This document shows, piece by piece, positions 8,378 to 19,175 of a stretch of DNA of 64,000 nucleotides. The stretch spans positions 496,001-560,000 of the forward strand of contig NZ_JAFBFC010000001.1 of the NCBI RefSeq assembly GCF_016909075.1. Direction: 5' to 3'. The translations under genes were made by a program, and so were the position numbers. The DNA comes from Priestia iocasae. Lineage in GTDB: Bacteria > Bacillota > Bacilli > Bacillales > Bacillaceae_H. The number at the start of each line of letters is the position of its first letter. Position 1 is the first letter of the stretch. The notes beneath the pieces are model-generated. The model ran no database searches. It saw only the letters and a list, made by a program, of their open reading frames with translations, and was not told the DNA's origin.

Positions 8378-10015
8378 ATGAAACAGGTAAAATGTGAATG
8401 TGGTCATGTAAATCCACACGGTACCATTTTATGTGAGTCGTGTGGAAAGCCCGTAGAAGATGTGTCGTCTAAAAATTTGTTAGACATGCGATATGAAGGA
8501 AGTGCAAGACGATCACAAACGTATAATAAAACAATTATTGATAAGATATGGAATTTCTTTTCGTCCGTAAAGGTAGGTGTATGGCTCATTGTCATTACAC
8601 TTATTGCATCAGCATTAGGGACGATTTATCCACAAGAAATGTACATACCTCCTACAGTGTCTGCAAGTGAACACTATGCCAATGAGTATGGATGGACAGG
8701 TCAGCTTTACTATGAATTAGGATTTCATGATTTATATGGTTCTTGGTGGTACATGATATTAATTGCATCCATTGGGATTTCGCTTGTTATTTGTAGCTTA
8801 GATCGAGTTATCCCTCTACACCGAGCATTGAAACAACAAAACCCTAAAAAGCACCCCAATTTCTTAAAACGTCAACGTCTTGTCAGTATTACGAAGGATT
8901 GGACAGAGGACGATTATAACAAGGTGAAGGCTGCACTAAAAAAGAGGCGTTATCACATCTTTGAAGAAAACGGTAACATTCTTGCGGAAAAAGGTCGGTT
9001 CTCTAGATGGGGCCCTTATGTGAATCACATTGGTCTTATTATCTTTTTAATTGGTGCGATGTTGCGTTTTGTACCTGGTTTGTATGTTGATGAAGTGCTA
9101 TGGCTTCGAGAAGGAGAAACGAAAGTCGTACCAGGAACAGATGGTCAATACTATCTGAAGAATGATCGGTTTGCCGTAGAAATGTATAATAAGAATGAAT
9201 CAAAAGATGTGTTTCAAGATGCGATTGACCGAGTAGGGGACGGCTCCGTTGTGAAAAATTACCAAGCTGACGTAACACTTTACGAGCGCAAGGGTGAAAT
9301 TGTACATGGGGCGGAACCAGAACTTGAAAAAATAAAAGATTACGAGATTCGAGTCAATCAACCTCTTAAACACGAAAAATATGCGTTATATCAAGTAGAT
9401 TATAAATTGAATGAGTTTAGTGCGATGTCTTTTAATTTAGTTAATAAAGAGTCAAACGAATCATTTGGAAGCTTAAAGGTAGATTTGCACAATCCTCAAA
9501 AAAATTATGACCTAGGAAATGGATATCGAGTTGAGCTAGCAAGCTATTTTCCAGATTTTTATTTTGATAGTGACGGTAATCCAAATACGAAAACGAGAAT
9601 ACCTAACAATCCTGCGTTTGTTTTTAAAATGGTAAGTCCAACGAAGCCAGAAGGAGAAGTTGCTTTTGTTGCTATTCGTGAGAATCTTGAGCCGCTTGGT
9701 GATAATGAGTATAAAATGGCATTCGCAGGTGTCGAAACGAAGAATGTAACGGGATTAACGGTACGAAAGGACCTAACATTATGGATTTTAGGTGTTGGTG
9801 GTGCAATCTTTATGATTGGTGTTATTCAAGGAATGTATTGGAACCATCGTCGCTTGTGGATTCAACGAATTGACAATGAAATTTGGTTAGCAGGTCATAC
9901 AAATAAAAACTGGTATGGATTAAGAAATGAGCTTAATAAAGCGTTGTCTGATACATCGTTTGTTGAGTTAGAAGATCAAGTTCAGCAAGAAAAGGAACAT
10001 GTTAAGGAGGTTTAG
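8378..10015 (+). CDS. resB: Cytochrome c biogenesis protein ResB
   Basis: A 545-residue membrane protein, half of the system II cytochrome c synthase with ResC. The N-terminus holds a Cys-rich zinc-ribbon-like stretch (CECGH...CESCG, residues 6-24). Then come transmembrane spans near 65-90 and 125-145, a third before a large extracytoplasmic domain, and a final span near 475. A TTG at 8372 is too close to the GGGAG site, while ATG 8378 has ideal spacing. The stop is 2 bases before resC. Confidence 0.93.
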   Translation: MKQVKCECGHVNPHGTILCESCGKPVEDVSSKNLLDMRYEGSARRSQTYNKTIIDKIWNFFSSVKVGVWLIVITLIASALGTIYPQEMYIPPTVSASEHYANEYGWTGQLYYELGFHDLYGSWWYMILIASIGISLVICSLDRVIPLHRALKQQNPKKHPNFLKRQRLVSITKDWTEDDYNKVKAALKKRRYHIFEENGNILAEKGRFSRWGPYVNHIGLIIFLIGAMLRFVPGLYVDEVLWLREGETKVVPGTDGQYYLKNDRFAVEMYNKNESKDVFQDAIDRVGDGSVVKNYQADVTLYERKGEIVHGAEPELEKIKDYEIRVNQPLKHEKYALYQVDYKLNEFSAMSFNLVNKESNESFGSLKVDLHNPQKNYDLGNGYRVELASYFPDFYFDSDGNPNTKTRIPNNPAFVFKMVSPTKPEGEVAFVAIRENLEPLGDNEYKMAFAGVETKNVTGLTVRKDLTLWILGVGGAIFMIGVIQGMYWNHRRLWIQRIDNEIWLAGHTNKNWYGLRNELNKALSDTSFVELEDQVQQEKEHVKEV

Positions 10016-10017
10016 TT

Positions 10018-11196
10018 GTGAATCTAGCTAGTTTAAGTAGTAATCTATTATATACAGCATTTATTGCTTACTTATTGGCAACATTCTTCTTTGGAGGGTC
10101 GATTCGTGATAAAAGAAGTACAAAGAAGACAAGCAAATGGGCTACTATAGGTATTTCTGTAACGATTGTTGGCTTTGTTGCACAGCTTGGCTATTTTATT
10201 ACGAGATGGGTAGCGGCAGGACATGCTCCTGTTAGTAACTTATTTGAATTTACAACATTCTTTGGGATGATGCTTGTTGGTGCATTTATCGGAATTTATT
10301 TTATTTATAAACTCAGTGCGCTTGGCTTATTTGCATTGCCAGTTGCGCTATTAATTATTGCTTATGCAAGTATGTTCCCAAGGGATATTTCACCACTTAT
10401 TCCGGCTCTACAAACTCATTGGCTCTATATCCATGTTATTACAACAGCCACTGGACAAGCTATCTTAGCTGTTAGTTTTATTGCGGCTCTTATTTACCTG
10501 ATTAAATCGATTGACCAAACGAAAAAAGGAAGAAAAACGTTTTGGCTAGAATTTATCATATACAGCTTAGTTAGTACGTTAGCGTTTATCTTAGTCACAA
10601 TGACATTCAATGCAATGAACTATGAAACTCAATTTAATTGGATTGATAAAAATGAGCAGCAAGCTGAAATGACATATGAGTTGCCACCTTTAGTAGGTCC
10701 ACATCAAGGGGACGCTTTAACAGAAGGAGCTATGAATCCACTTATAGAGGTACCTGCTATTATTAATGCGCAGAAACTAAATACACTAGTATGGTCACTA
10801 TCAGCTGGTATTCTTCTATATGGGATTTTACGACTTATTTTACGTCGTCGAATTGGCGCGGCACTCCAACCGTTAGTTCAAAAGGCTAATTTAGACTTAG
10901 TAGATGAAATTAGCTATCGTTCTGTAGCAATTGGCTTTCCTGTGTTCACGTTAGGTGGATTAATTTTTGCAATGATTTGGGCTCAGATTGCGTGGACGCG
11001 ATTTTGGGGTTGGGATCCTAAAGAAGTATGGGCTCTTATCACATGGCTTTTCTATGCAGCATTTTTACACTTGCGCTTATCAAAAGGATGGCATGGTGAA
11101 CGCTCTGCATGGTTAGCGGTAATTGGTTTTGCTATTATTATGTTTAATCTTGTTGTTGTAAACTTAGTTATTGCAGGCCTGCATTCTTATGCGTAA
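10018..11196 (+). CDS. resC: Cytochrome c biogenesis protein ResC (heme handling)
   Basis: A 392-residue polytopic membrane protein of the CcmC/CcmF/CcsA superfamily that presents heme to apocytochrome c together with ResB. The tryptophan-rich WWD-type motif [10 protein letters not shown] lies at residues 329-338, followed by His351 in FLHLRL, a likely heme ligand position. The start is GTG with an AAGGAGG site overlapping the resB stop. A terminator follows, but resDE downstream are usually cotranscribed in part and also have their own promoter. Confidence 0.93.
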   Translation: MNLASLSSNLLYTAFIAYLLATFFFGGSIRDKRSTKKTSKWATIGISVTIVGFVAQLGYFITRWVAAGHAPVSNLFEFTTFFGMMLVGAFIGIYFIYKLSALGLFALPVALLIIAYASMFPRDISPLIPALQTHWLYIHVITTATGQAILAVSFIAALIYLIKSIDQTKKGRKTFWLEFIIYSLVSTLAFILVTMTFNAMNYETQFNWIDKNEQQAEMTYELPPLVGPHQGDALTEGAMNPLIEVPAIINAQKLNTLVWSLSAGILLYGILRLILRRRIGAALQPLVQKANLDLVDEISYRSVAIGFPVFTLGGLIFAMIWAQIAWTRFWGWDPKEVWALITWLFYAAFLHLRLSKGWHGERSAWLAVIGFAIIMFNLVVVNLVIAGLHSYA

Positions 11197-11222
11197 AAGT
11201 AACGTATGTTGATACAAGTAAT

Positions 11223-11278
11223 AAAAACCTGCCTTATTCAATCCAGTAAAAGCAATGGATAGATTGGCAGGTTTTTTA
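11223..11278 (+). terminator. Terminator or attenuator between resC and resD
   Basis: AAAACCTGCC (11224-11233) pairs with GGCAGGTTTT (11266-11275), with an inner ATCC/GGAT stem and a following T run. It would limit read-through from resABC into resDE. Confidence 0.85.
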
Positions 11279-11391
11279 CTAAAAAGAAACTTGTGTACAG
11301 GCTGTTTCCTTATGAGACATGCTCTTTTATTTTTATGAAAATATCTATAAAATGTTAATTAGAGGCGTACTATCGTTAGGAGGATATAAAG

Positions 11392-12108
11392 ATGCAAAAT
11401 GAATCCAAGCTTTTAATTGTCGATGATGAAGAAAGAATCAGAAGGTTACTAAAGATGTATCTCGAGAAGGAAGGCTATATCATTGAAGAAGCTGAAAATG
11501 GTGATGAAGCGTTAGATAAAGCCTTAAATAACGATTATGACTTAATTTTATTAGACATTATGATGCCAGGGAAAGATGGCATTGAAGTGTGTAAGTACAT
11601 TCGTGAAAAGAAAGCAACTCCTATTATTATGCTAACTGCAAAAGGAGAAGAAGCAAACCGCGTTCAAGGATTTGAAGTAGGAACAGATGACTATATCGTC
11701 AAGCCATTCAGCCCAAGGGAAGTTATTTTACGTGTGAAAGCTTTGTTACGTCGTTCGTCACCTACTAGTTACTTAACAACAGATACAAGTGTGAAGAATT
11801 TAATTGTGTTTCCCCATTTAGTAATTGACAATGATGCTCATCGGGTAACGGCTGATGGTGAAGAGGTAAGTTTGACTCCAAAAGAATATGAGCTTCTTTG
11901 TTTCTTAGCAAAAACCCCTGATAAAGTATACGATCGTGAGCAACTATTACGTGAAGTATGGCATTATGATTTCTTCGGTGATTTAAGAACGGTTGATACA
12001 CATGTAAAGCGACTTCGTGAAAAGTTAAATCGTGTATCGCCTGCAGCTGCAAAAATGATTGTTACTGTATGGGGAGTAGGCTATAAATTTGAGATTGGAA
12101 CTGCATAA
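11392..12108 (+). CDS. resD: Response regulator ResD
   Basis: An OmpR/PhoB-type response regulator of 238 residues, controlling aerobic and anaerobic respiration genes. The receiver domain (1-120) shows the acidic pair Asp11-Asp12, phosphoacceptor Asp55 in LLDIMMPG and Lys104 in the VKPF switch. The C-terminal winged helix includes [14 protein letters not shown] and the [13 protein letters not shown] recognition region. An AGGAGG site precedes the ATG. The stop overlaps the first base of resE (TAATG), giving coupled translation. Confidence 0.95.
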   Translation: MQNESKLLIVDDEERIRRLLKMYLEKEGYIIEEAENGDEALDKALNNDYDLILLDIMMPGKDGIEVCKYIREKKATPIIMLTAKGEEANRVQGFEVGTDDYIVKPFSPREVILRVKALLRRSSPTSYLTTDTSVKNLIVFPHLVIDNDAHRVTADGEEVSLTPKEYELLCFLAKTPDKVYDREQLLREVWHYDFFGDLRTVDTHVKRLREKLNRVSPAAAKMIVTVWGVGYKFEIGTA

Positions 12109-13895
12109 TGTTTTGGCGTAGCGTAGTTGGGAAGCTATGGTTTACCATTTTACTACTTGTATCCTTTGTGTTGTTTGTATTAACGATATTGCTTATGCAA
12201 TTTTTTGAAACCTTTTATTTACAGGAATCCGAGAACCATTTAACAAAAACAGCTTCGAAAATCGCGACCATTATTGAAGGTACGGAGGACGAACAGTTAG
12301 TCCTATCTATTGCTCGAGAACTTGTTGATACGAGCGATATGCTTATCATTAAGGGAGAGGATTCATACTGGCACTCACCAAAAAATCATTGGTATGAGAA
12401 AGATACCATGATGACGTTAGTTCAAAAGGATGAAGAACTAAACAAAGTGTTGACGCAAGGAGAAGTCGTTAAAAAGCGTAATGATTTAAGTAGTGATACA
12501 AGTAGTAAAGATTCAATTATCTATATTGTAGGTGTACCGTTTAACTCTAGTGAGGGTAGAGGAGCTGTGTATATTTATCAGCCTTTATCAGAAATAGAAG
12601 AGCCTGCAAAGCATACAACTAAATTTATTTTTTTAGCTGCTGGAATCGCAATTATTTTAACTACTATTTTTGCATTTTTTCTATCAACAAGAATTACAGC
12701 TCCTTTACGTAAAATGAAGCAAGCAGCTTTTGAAGTAGCGAAAGGGAACTTTGATACGAAGGTACCTATTTTAACACATGATGAAATTGGGCAATTAGCA
12801 ATTGCTTTTAATCAAATGGGAAGACAGTTGAAATTTAACATTAATGCACTTAGTCAAGAAAAAGAACAGCTTTCAAGCATCTTAAGCAGTATGGCAGATG
12901 GAGTTATTACGTTTAATCGAGATGGAACCATGTTAATTACAAATCCTCCTGCCGATCATTTCTTAAGAGCTTGGTATTATGAACAAGGAATGGATAATAA
13001 AAATGTAACGGAACTTCCGTCTAAAGTCTCTCATCTTTTCCAAGAAGTCGTGAAAAGTGAAGAGGAACAAAGTGCGGAATTGACAATCCAAGGAAGAACG
13101 TGGGTTATTTTAATGTCACCTCTTTATAACCAAACAAAAATTCGTGGAGCGGTTGCCGTATTACGAGATATGTCTGAGGAGCGGAAATTAGACAAACTCC
13201 GAAAAGATTTTATTGCAAATGTCTCGCACGAGCTTCGTACCCCCATCGCTATGTTACAAGGGTATAGTGAAGCCATCATTGACGATATTGCAAGCACTGA
13301 TGAAGAGAAAAAGGAAATTGCAAAAGTCATTCACGACGAGTCATTAAGGATGGGAAGACTTGTTAATGAATTACTTGATTTAGCTCGTATGGAGGCTGGA
13401 CACGTGCAACTGCATGTCGAGCATATAGAAATTATTGAGTTTACAGAAAGAGTATTACGTAAATTTCAGGGACTAGCGAAAGACAAGAACATTCATCTTC
13501 ACTTAAATAATTCTTTACAGTCAAAGCAAGACATTTTAGTAGATCCTGATCGGATTGAACAAGTGTTAACCAACTTGATTGACAATGCCATCCGTCATAC
13601 GAATGAGGGTGGGAAAGTTACGTTAGAATTAGAAAGTACAGAGCAAGAACTTCGTTTTGCTGTGAAAGATACAGGAGTTGGTATTCCTCAAGAAGACTTA
13701 CCGTTTGTGTTCGAACGATTTTATAAAGCAGATAAAGCACGAACGAGAGGAAAGTCAGGAACAGGTCTTGGATTAGCCATTGCAAAAAATATTGTAGAAG
13801 CTCATGATGGATTTATAACGGTTCATAGCATTGTTGAAGAGGGGACTACCTTTTTTATTACATTACCTCGAAAACAGAGTAATCTTGACGAATAA
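12108..13895 (+). CDS. resE: Sensor histidine kinase ResE
   Basis: A 595-residue membrane sensor kinase, partner of ResD, responding to oxygen limitation and nitric oxide in B. subtilis. Spans lie at about 11-33 and 173-193 around an extracytoplasmic domain. They are followed by a HAMP (about 194-246), a PAS domain (about 255-355), and the HisKA H-box NVSHELRTP with phosphorylated His374. The ATPase domain has the N box [16 protein letters not shown] and GTGLGLAIA. It ends the res cluster with a terminator. Confidence 0.95.
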   Translation: MFWRSVVGKLWFTILLLVSFVLFVLTILLMQFFETFYLQESENHLTKTASKIATIIEGTEDEQLVLSIARELVDTSDMLIIKGEDSYWHSPKNHWYEKDTMMTLVQKDEELNKVLTQGEVVKKRNDLSSDTSSKDSIIYIVGVPFNSSEGRGAVYIYQPLSEIEEPAKHTTKFIFLAAGIAIILTTIFAFFLSTRITAPLRKMKQAAFEVAKGNFDTKVPILTHDEIGQLAIAFNQMGRQLKFNINALSQEKEQLSSILSSMADGVITFNRDGTMLITNPPADHFLRAWYYEQGMDNKNVTELPSKVSHLFQEVVKSEEEQSAELTIQGRTWVILMSPLYNQTKIRGAVAVLRDMSEERKLDKLRKDFIANVSHELRTPIAMLQGYSEAIIDDIASTDEEKKEIAKVIHDESLRMGRLVNELLDLARMEAGHVQLHVEHIEIIEFTERVLRKFQGLAKDKNIHLHLNNSLQSKQDILVDPDRIEQVLTNLIDNAIRHTNEGGKVTLELESTEQELRFAVKDTGVGIPQEDLPFVFERFYKADKARTRGKSGTGLGLAIAKNIVEAHDGFITVHSIVEEGTTFFITLPRKQSNLDE

Positions 13896-13925
13896 TCTTG
13901 TTTCATACGAAACGTCTAAGAAATA

Positions 13926-13962
13926 AAAATTCGGTGGGTATCTTATTTCCACCGAATTTTTG
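13926..13962 (+). terminator. Intrinsic terminator after resE
   Basis: AAAATTCGGTGG (13926-13937) pairs with CCACCGAATTTT (13949-13960), with T residues following. Confidence 0.9.
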
Positions 13963-13980
13963 CTTTGTTGTGGATCGATG

Positions 13981-14003
13981 GATGCGACGAATCGCATCTT
14001 TTT
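13981..14003 (+). terminator. Second terminator-like hairpin before sigX
   Basis: GATGCGA (13981-13987), a CGAA loop, TCGCATC (13992-13998) and TTTTT. It is a compact second hairpin that insulates sigX from read-through out of res. Confidence 0.75.
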
Positions 14004-14049
14004 AAACAAATAAAAGATTGATATGATGAAAGAATAAAATAGAGGTTCA

Positions 14050-14076
14050 TGTAACGTTTTTGTTGTTACATACGAC
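14050..14076 (+). promoter_or_regulatory. ECF (SigX-type) autoregulatory promoter
   Basis: TGTAAC (14050-14055), a 17-base spacer and CGAC (14073-14076) lie just upstream of sigX. This matches the known SigX-type consensus, TGTAAC with CGAC, and indicates positive autoregulation. No equally good sigma-A promoter is visible between the terminators and the gene. Confidence 0.7.
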
Positions 14077-14102
14077 TATATATAGGAGTGGAGGGGAGTT
14101 TT

Positions 14103-14663
14103 TTGAATCCAGCTTTTGATCACCTGTATGAAGAATATCATCAAGATGTTTTTCAGTTTCTGGTGTATATGGTGCGAGATCGAAGTCAAGCAGAGGATCT
14201 TGTCCAAGAAGTATATATACGTGTGTTTAAGTCGTATGACCGTTTTGAGGGGAAAAGTCATGAAAAAACGTGGTTATTTTCAATTGCTCGAAATGTAGCA
14301 ATTGATTTTTTAAGAAAGCAAACGAGTTGGAAAAAAAGAGTGATGAATATGTTTGATTGGACATCAAATCAGCTTGCAGATTATAAGCCACTACCGGAGG
14401 AAATCGCCATCCAAAGTGAACAGGTTGCAATGATGTATCAATGTTTAGATACGTGCACAGTTGATCAACGTTCTGTTATTATTCTACGTTACATTCAGTC
14501 GCTATCTATTCATGAAACGGCTACCATTTTAGGATGGACTGAAAGTAAAGTGAAAACGACTCAGCACCGTGCAATTCATGCTTTACGCAAAGAGATGGAG
14601 AACCTATCAAAAAAGGAGGGGGACAATAATGAGCCAAGAAAAATGGAACGAAAAACAAATTGA
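14103..14663 (+). CDS. sigX: ECF RNA polymerase sigma factor SigX
   Basis: An ECF sigma factor of about 186 residues that directs cell-envelope genes, such as surface-charge modification. Region 2 shows YHQDVFQFLVYMV, the QAEDLVQEVYIRVFKSY block and KTWLFSIARNVAIDFLRK; region 4 ends SESKVKTTQHRAI-like. A GTG at 14088 sits too near its AGGAG; TTG 14103 follows GGGGAG and matches the usual family start, so I use it. The gene overlaps rsiX by 35 bases. The ECF promoter at 14050-14076 indicates autoregulation. Confidence 0.88.
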   Translation: MNPAFDHLYEEYHQDVFQFLVYMVRDRSQAEDLVQEVYIRVFKSYDRFEGKSHEKTWLFSIARNVAIDFLRKQTSWKKRVMNMFDWTSNQLADYKPLPEEIAIQSEQVAMMYQCLDTCTVDQRSVIILRYIQSLSIHETATILGWTESKVKTTQHRAIHALRKEMENLSKKEGDNNEPRKMERKTN

Positions 14664-15783
14664 AGAAATCTTATCACAGATGCCAACGATTCAAGATGAT
14701 CGAACGCCTCAACAGATATATCGCCTAATTGAACAACAGGTGTCAAAGCCCCAGAAAAAACCTTGGGTAATACCAAGTATCGCTTCAGTTGCAGCCTTGT
14801 TCATTATTGTGATTTTCTCTATGTCATTTATACAGCAACAAAAGATTCAGCATCAGTCGAGTGAGAGTGGAACCCATGATTTACAGCAAAAAGATGATGG
14901 TACACCATATGCAAAAAGCGAAGAAAATACAGAAGAGCAGGCACAACTTTTTGAAAGTAAGGAAGCGGAGCCTGAACTTACTGTTCAACCATCGTTGCAA
15001 AATGAACAGAAAAAATTTGTGACTATTGGTGTTCCTGATCCAGAAGCTCAAATTGTTGTTCCTTTAACATATTTAATTGATAAAAAAGCAGATGTTACAG
15101 TTGAAGATATAAAAAGTGTTTCAACTACCATTGACGAAAAGAAATTAGGGCTGTCAGATAATTTAGTAGAACAAATGGAATTATCGCAAGAGGGAAAACA
15201 AGCGAAGGTAACGGTTCCTGAAGGATATACAGCCAATTTTGGTAGCACAGGAGAAACAATCTTTCAATTGTCATTAGAAGAAACGTTTCGTTGGCTGTCT
15301 TATGATAAGGTAGAGCTTTATACAGAAGATACAAAAGGAGTGGAATTAGGTAACTTAGGTTATTACGTTGAAATCTCACCAGATTCAGCTAAACAAAAAG
15401 GGTATGTTACCTATCAGCCAAGTGAGTCTCATCCTATTTATCTTGTACCAACACCTACTCCATTTGAAACGATACCATCTGCAATAGAAGCAATGAAACA
15501 AGATGATGGGCCTCGTAGTTTAAAGGCTTCCATCCCTAAAGAAGTAAATGCCCCAAAAGTATCGATTGAAGAAAATACGGTTGTATATGAGTTTGATTCA
15601 ACCGTCAATATCGATGATGTTCAGTCATTACGTTATATGCTCTACGCCTTAATGTTCACAGCCAAAGATTTCGGTTATAAAATGGTTAAATTTAAAGGCA
15701 TTAACATACCTGAAGTAGGGGAATTGAAGGTAAATGAAATACAGCAGGCGCCAACTGCTCCTAATGTAGTCGACCCCTCTTAA
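14629..15783 (+). CDS. rsiX: Anti-sigma-X factor RsiX
   Basis: A 384-residue single-pass membrane protein that holds SigX inactive. About 46 cytoplasmic residues containing EILSQMPTI are followed by one membrane span (about 47-67). Next come a charged Gln/Glu-rich linker and a large extracytoplasmic domain of the GerMN-like kind (FVTIGVPDPEAQIVVPLTYL). The start at ATG 14629 has an AGGAGGGGG site inside sigX, so synthesis of the two is coupled. It matches B. subtilis RsiX in order and architecture. Confidence 0.85.
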   Translation: MSQEKWNEKQIEEILSQMPTIQDDRTPQQIYRLIEQQVSKPQKKPWVIPSIASVAALFIIVIFSMSFIQQQKIQHQSSESGTHDLQQKDDGTPYAKSEENTEEQAQLFESKEAEPELTVQPSLQNEQKKFVTIGVPDPEAQIVVPLTYLIDKKADVTVEDIKSVSTTIDEKKLGLSDNLVEQMELSQEGKQAKVTVPEGYTANFGSTGETIFQLSLEETFRWLSYDKVELYTEDTKGVELGNLGYYVEISPDSAKQKGYVTYQPSESHPIYLVPTPTPFETIPSAIEAMKQDDGPRSLKASIPKEVNAPKVSIEENTVVYEFDSTVNIDDVQSLRYMLYALMFTAKDFGYKMVKFKGINIPEVGELKVNEIQQAPTAPNVVDPS

Positions 15784-15869
15784 ATAAGATAAGAAAAAAA
15801 GGTCTATAAAAAATGGAAATTGCGTACAGTATATGTATGTATGAAACATACATAGGAGGATGTACGTAA

Positions 15870-16571
15870 ATGCTTGATTTAGCTAGAAGAATTTTAGTTG
15901 TATTGATTATGGGACTATGCATTGGATTACTGTTCGTAAGTGGAAAAATGGCGAAAGCGGAAGAAGAGCAAAGTTGGTATTGGCCTGTAGAAGGGGTCAT
16001 GACTGATGTATTCGGCTCAAGGAATGAAAAGCATTATGGTATTGATATTGCTGCGTCAGTTGGAACACCTGTCTACGCTGTAAGTAGTGGACGGGTGACA
16101 CGCTCTTACTATTCTGACACGTATGGGCATGTTGTATTTCTTGAACAAGAAAATGGCTATGAAACCGTTTATGCGCATCTGCATAAGCGGTTAGTAGCAG
16201 AAGGTGAACGTGTACAAGCTTCTCAACAAATTGGAGAAGTTGGAAATACAGGAAGATCATCAGGAGCGCACCTGCATTTTGAAGTACATAAGGGAAAATG
16301 GAATATAGAGAAAAGCAATGCCATTAACCCATTAATAGTGCTAGACCATACAAAGCTTCACGCTTATTTGACCGAGGCTGTAACAGAAGCTGTTTTTAAG
16401 CAAGTTCATCAAAAGCAGATGTCATACGTTGTGACAGTACGTAAAGGAGATACATTGTGGAGTATTTCAAAAAAACACAACGTAACGGTAGAGGAGTTGC
16501 AACAGTGGAATGATGTTCAACCAAACCAGTTATATATAGGACAAGCTTTAAAAGTGAATAATGATTCATAA
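15870..16571 (+). CDS. Secreted M23 peptidase with C-terminal LysM
   Basis: A 233-residue exported wall hydrolase. A hydrophobic signal segment (about 8-28) ends near AKAEE. The M23 (LytM-type) zinc peptidase core has HYGID (His55, Asp59), YAHLH (101-105) and HLHFE (134-138), so all metal and catalytic positions are present. A LysM peptidoglycan-binding domain occupies about 186-230. An AGGAGG site precedes the ATG, and a small inverted repeat (TATGTATGT...ACATACATA) lies just before it. Its position after sigX-rsiX suggests envelope maintenance; it could be a lytic or structural sporulation peptidase. Confidence 0.85.
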   Translation: MLDLARRILVVLIMGLCIGLLFVSGKMAKAEEEQSWYWPVEGVMTDVFGSRNEKHYGIDIAASVGTPVYAVSSGRVTRSYYSDTYGHVVFLEQENGYETVYAHLHKRLVAEGERVQASQQIGEVGNTGRSSGAHLHFEVHKGKWNIEKSNAINPLIVLDHTKLHAYLTEAVTEAVFKQVHQKQMSYVVTVRKGDTLWSISKKHNVTVEELQQWNDVQPNQLYIGQALKVNNDS

Positions 16572-16646
16572 AATGGCAAATAACAAAACTTTCTTATTCC
16601 CTTTTAATTCGAGATAACGTATAATAAACTCATAATTAAATGATGA

Positions 16647-16795
16647 TCTATCTTCGGGGCAGGGTGAAATTCCCGACCGGCGGTGATAAACAGCGATGTT
16701 TTAAGCCCGCGAGCCTATTGTAACGTTCAGTGACAATAAGCAGGATTTGGTGTGATTCCAAAGCCGACAGTACAGTCTGGATGGGAGAGGATGGA
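16647..16795 (+). ncRNA. FMN riboswitch (RFN element)
   Basis: The conserved core is seen in order: GGGGCAGGGTGAAATTCCCG, ACCGGCGGTG, AAGCCCGCGAGCC, AGGATTTGGTGTGATTCC, GCCGACAGTACAGTCTGGATG. The closing stem P1 pairs TCTATCTTC (16647-16655) with GAGGATGGA (16787-16795). It senses flavin mononucleotide and controls the riboflavin transporter gene downstream. A likely -10 TATAAT lies at 16620-16625. Confidence 0.97.
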
Positions 16796-16850
16796 GGTTC
16801 AAGCGTTCAAAAAACATAAGTAAATGAACGTCTATTGAGCATGCCAGAAT

Positions 16851-16887
16851 ACTCTCTCTCAGCTTTTTTAGTGAGGGAGTTTTTTAT
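16851..16887 (+). terminator. Riboswitch-controlled terminator
   Basis: ACTCTCTCTC (16851-16860) pairs with GTGAGGGAGT (16871-16880), followed by TTTTTATTT. The 5' arm (16852-16858) can instead pair with GGGAGAG (16783-16789), which belongs partly to riboswitch P1; that pairing is the antiterminator. Confidence 0.85.
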
Positions 16888-16955
16888 TTAATTCTGCATG
16901 TCTCTTTGAATCTTTCTTCTTTGCAAGAGGTGGATCGAGAAGGAGAGAGGATTTT

Positions 16956-17531
16956 ATGGAACAAAGAAAGAAAACTCAAAAGCTTGTTACACTTGGAATG
17001 TTAAGTAGTATCTCGTATGTATTAATGATGTTTAATTTTCCACTACCAGGTATCCCACCATTTTTGAAAATTGACTTTAGTGAGTTACCAGCACTAATAG
17101 CAGCGATTATTTATGGTCCAATTGCTGGCATTATAGTAGAAGGAATTAAAAATCTTTTACATTATATGATTCAAGGAAGTATGACGGGAGTACCTGTTGG
17201 ACAGGTTGCAAATTTTGTGGCAGGATTATTATTTATCTTACCAGTATCCTACATGTTTAGAAAATATCGTGATACAAAAGGTGTAACGATTGGATTGATT
17301 GTAGGAACGATGGCAATGGCCATTCTAATGAGCGTACTCAACTATTACGTCTTGTTGCCAGCTTATACTATATTCTTACAAGCACCAGCATTATCAAGTG
17401 ATGAAGCAAGGCAATTAATTATAACAGGAATTTTACCATTTAATTTTATAAAAGGGATTGTGACTGGAGCTATCTTTGTGTTTTTATTTACAAAAATGAG
17501 AACATGGATTGTAAAGCAAGCTACAGTCTAA
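16956..17531 (+). CDS. ribU: Riboflavin transporter, ECF S component (RibU/YpaA)
   Basis: A 191-residue membrane protein with about six spans, the substrate-binding S component of an energy-coupling-factor transporter for riboflavin. The N-terminal KLVTLGMLSSISYVLMMF and FLKIDFSELPALIAA segments are characteristic of RibU. It is monocistronic, under the FMN riboswitch at 16647-16795, which is strong independent support for the substrate. A ribosome site (AGGAGAGAGG) lies upstream. It converges with fer across a shared terminator. Confidence 0.95.
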   Translation: MEQRKKTQKLVTLGMLSSISYVLMMFNFPLPGIPPFLKIDFSELPALIAAIIYGPIAGIIVEGIKNLLHYMIQGSMTGVPVGQVANFVAGLLFILPVSYMFRKYRDTKGVTIGLIVGTMAMAILMSVLNYYVLLPAYTIFLQAPALSSDEARQLIITGILPFNFIKGIVTGAIFVFLFTKMRTWIVKQATV

Positions 17532-17536
17532 TATAA

Positions 17537-17574
17537 AAAAGTCCCTCCTAGTTTATAAACTAGGAGGGACTTTT
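17537..17574. terminator. Bidirectional terminator between ribU and fer
   Basis: AAAAGTCCCTCCTAG (17537-17551) and its mirror arm ending GGGACTTTT (to 17574) form a near-perfect palindrome with A and T runs on both sides, serving both convergent genes. Confidence 0.92.
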
Positions 17575-17583
17575 CTGCATAGA

Positions 17584-17859
<276 letters not shown>

Positions 17860-18083
17860 TCACATTATTATTTCTGCTCTTTACAAACAGTTAACATTCT
17901 CATTATTTATTGTAAGGCTGTTTCTAAAACTTTTCAATAGAAAAGTCATTGAGAATACTTATCAGACAAGGGTTTCACTACTATTCATTCCCTATATAAT
18001 TAGAACTAAACGACGGAAAGAAATGGAAACTATTATAAGTGAATGAGTTTTTGTTAAAATGAAACAGAGGAAGGTGAATCAAG

Positions 18084-19133
18084 GTGAGCTATATTGCAAC
18101 AGTCGTTTTATATTGTATTGGAAAATTTAAAGGTGAGCGTACAGCATTTGGAATTTATCATTTGCTAGCGGGGAAGAAATCTGCCCAAACCATTCAAGAT
18201 GGTAAGTTGTATCGCTTAGCATTTTTATTTCAAGCTTTTCCTTATTTGAAAAAACAAACATTTTCCTCTGAAGTGAAAAAACTTTTGGAAAACGAATTGA
18301 TACAAGAAGTAGACGATCAAAAGTATGTGATGACAAAAGCAGGACAACAGCATTTAAATGAACAGCTTCAAGCATTGCCGATTCCATCCTCTTTAAATGG
18401 ATGGGAATATACAAATGCAACATCTCTATTCTTTGATCGATTGACGCTTCTCATCCAAACCTTGTCTAATCTTCAATACTTTAATCGTAAATTTGTACCA
18501 GTAACGAAAAACGAAGAGACGATTAAATGGATGAAAGACTACCTTGTTGAGAGGCGCAGTAATCGAGCGGAGCTTGCTACACAACTATTTGAGGAAATAA
18601 AATGTTGTTTGAAAGAATGTTCAAAGCAAGATGCTGATTTATTCGTGCTACAATTAACAGGTTATGAGAGAATTGGTTTAACAAAACATCAAGTTTCTTA
18701 TATGTATGAACTTGATGAGCATTATGTTCATCTGCGCCGGTTAGGGGTTGTTCATCATATGGTTCATTTAATAAATCACGATGCTTCATCTTTTCCGGTG
18801 CTTTCTGCATTATTGAAAGACCTTAATGTAAATGTGCCCATTACAGCTTCAACATTGCGTACGTATAAATTATTAAAGCGTAACTATTCAATAGAAGAAA
18901 TTGCATCGATTCGCCGATTAAAGGTTAGCACTATTGAAGATCATATTGCAGAATTAGCTTTGTGTGTGCCAACATTTTTAATTGATAAATATGTGTCCGT
19001 TGAGTATCAACATAAAATTAAGCAAGCTGTTCAATTGCTTCAAACGAATAAACTTAAAGAGATAAAAGCACACGTAGGAGAAGACATTTCTTATTTTCAG
19101 ATTCGAGTTGTGCTTGCAAAGTGGTTTACGTAA
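18084..19133 (+). CDS. ypbB: YpbB, helix-turn-helix domain protein of unknown role
   Basis: A 349-residue protein, mostly helical. Residues about 255-345 form a helix-turn-helix domain of the type fused to RecQ helicases in other bacteria (RTYKLLKRNYSIEEIASIRR, then STIEDHIAEL). It lies 42 bases upstream of recS, as in B. subtilis, which suggests a joint DNA-repair or replication task. The start is GTG with a GGAAGGTGA site. Function is not established. Confidence 0.8.
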   Translation: MSYIATVVLYCIGKFKGERTAFGIYHLLAGKKSAQTIQDGKLYRLAFLFQAFPYLKKQTFSSEVKKLLENELIQEVDDQKYVMTKAGQQHLNEQLQALPIPSSLNGWEYTNATSLFFDRLTLLIQTLSNLQYFNRKFVPVTKNEETIKWMKDYLVERRSNRAELATQLFEEIKCCLKECSKQDADLFVLQLTGYERIGLTKHQVSYMYELDEHYVHLRRLGVVHHMVHLINHDASSFPVLSALLKDLNVNVPITASTLRTYKLLKRNYSIEEIASIRRLKVSTIEDHIAELALCVPTFLIDKYVSVEYQHKIKQAVQLLQTNKLKEIKAHVGEDISYFQIRVVLAKWFT

Positions 19134-19175
19134 TAATAGATAAGAATTGATTCGAAGATAAAAGTGGTGAGTTAG

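Noticed and set aside
15829-15854. Sigma-E-like CATACATA upstream of the M23/LysM gene
   Set aside because: It abuts the ribosome site, so the transcript would be nearly leaderless; it is better explained as part of the TATGTATGT/ACATACATA inverted repeat.
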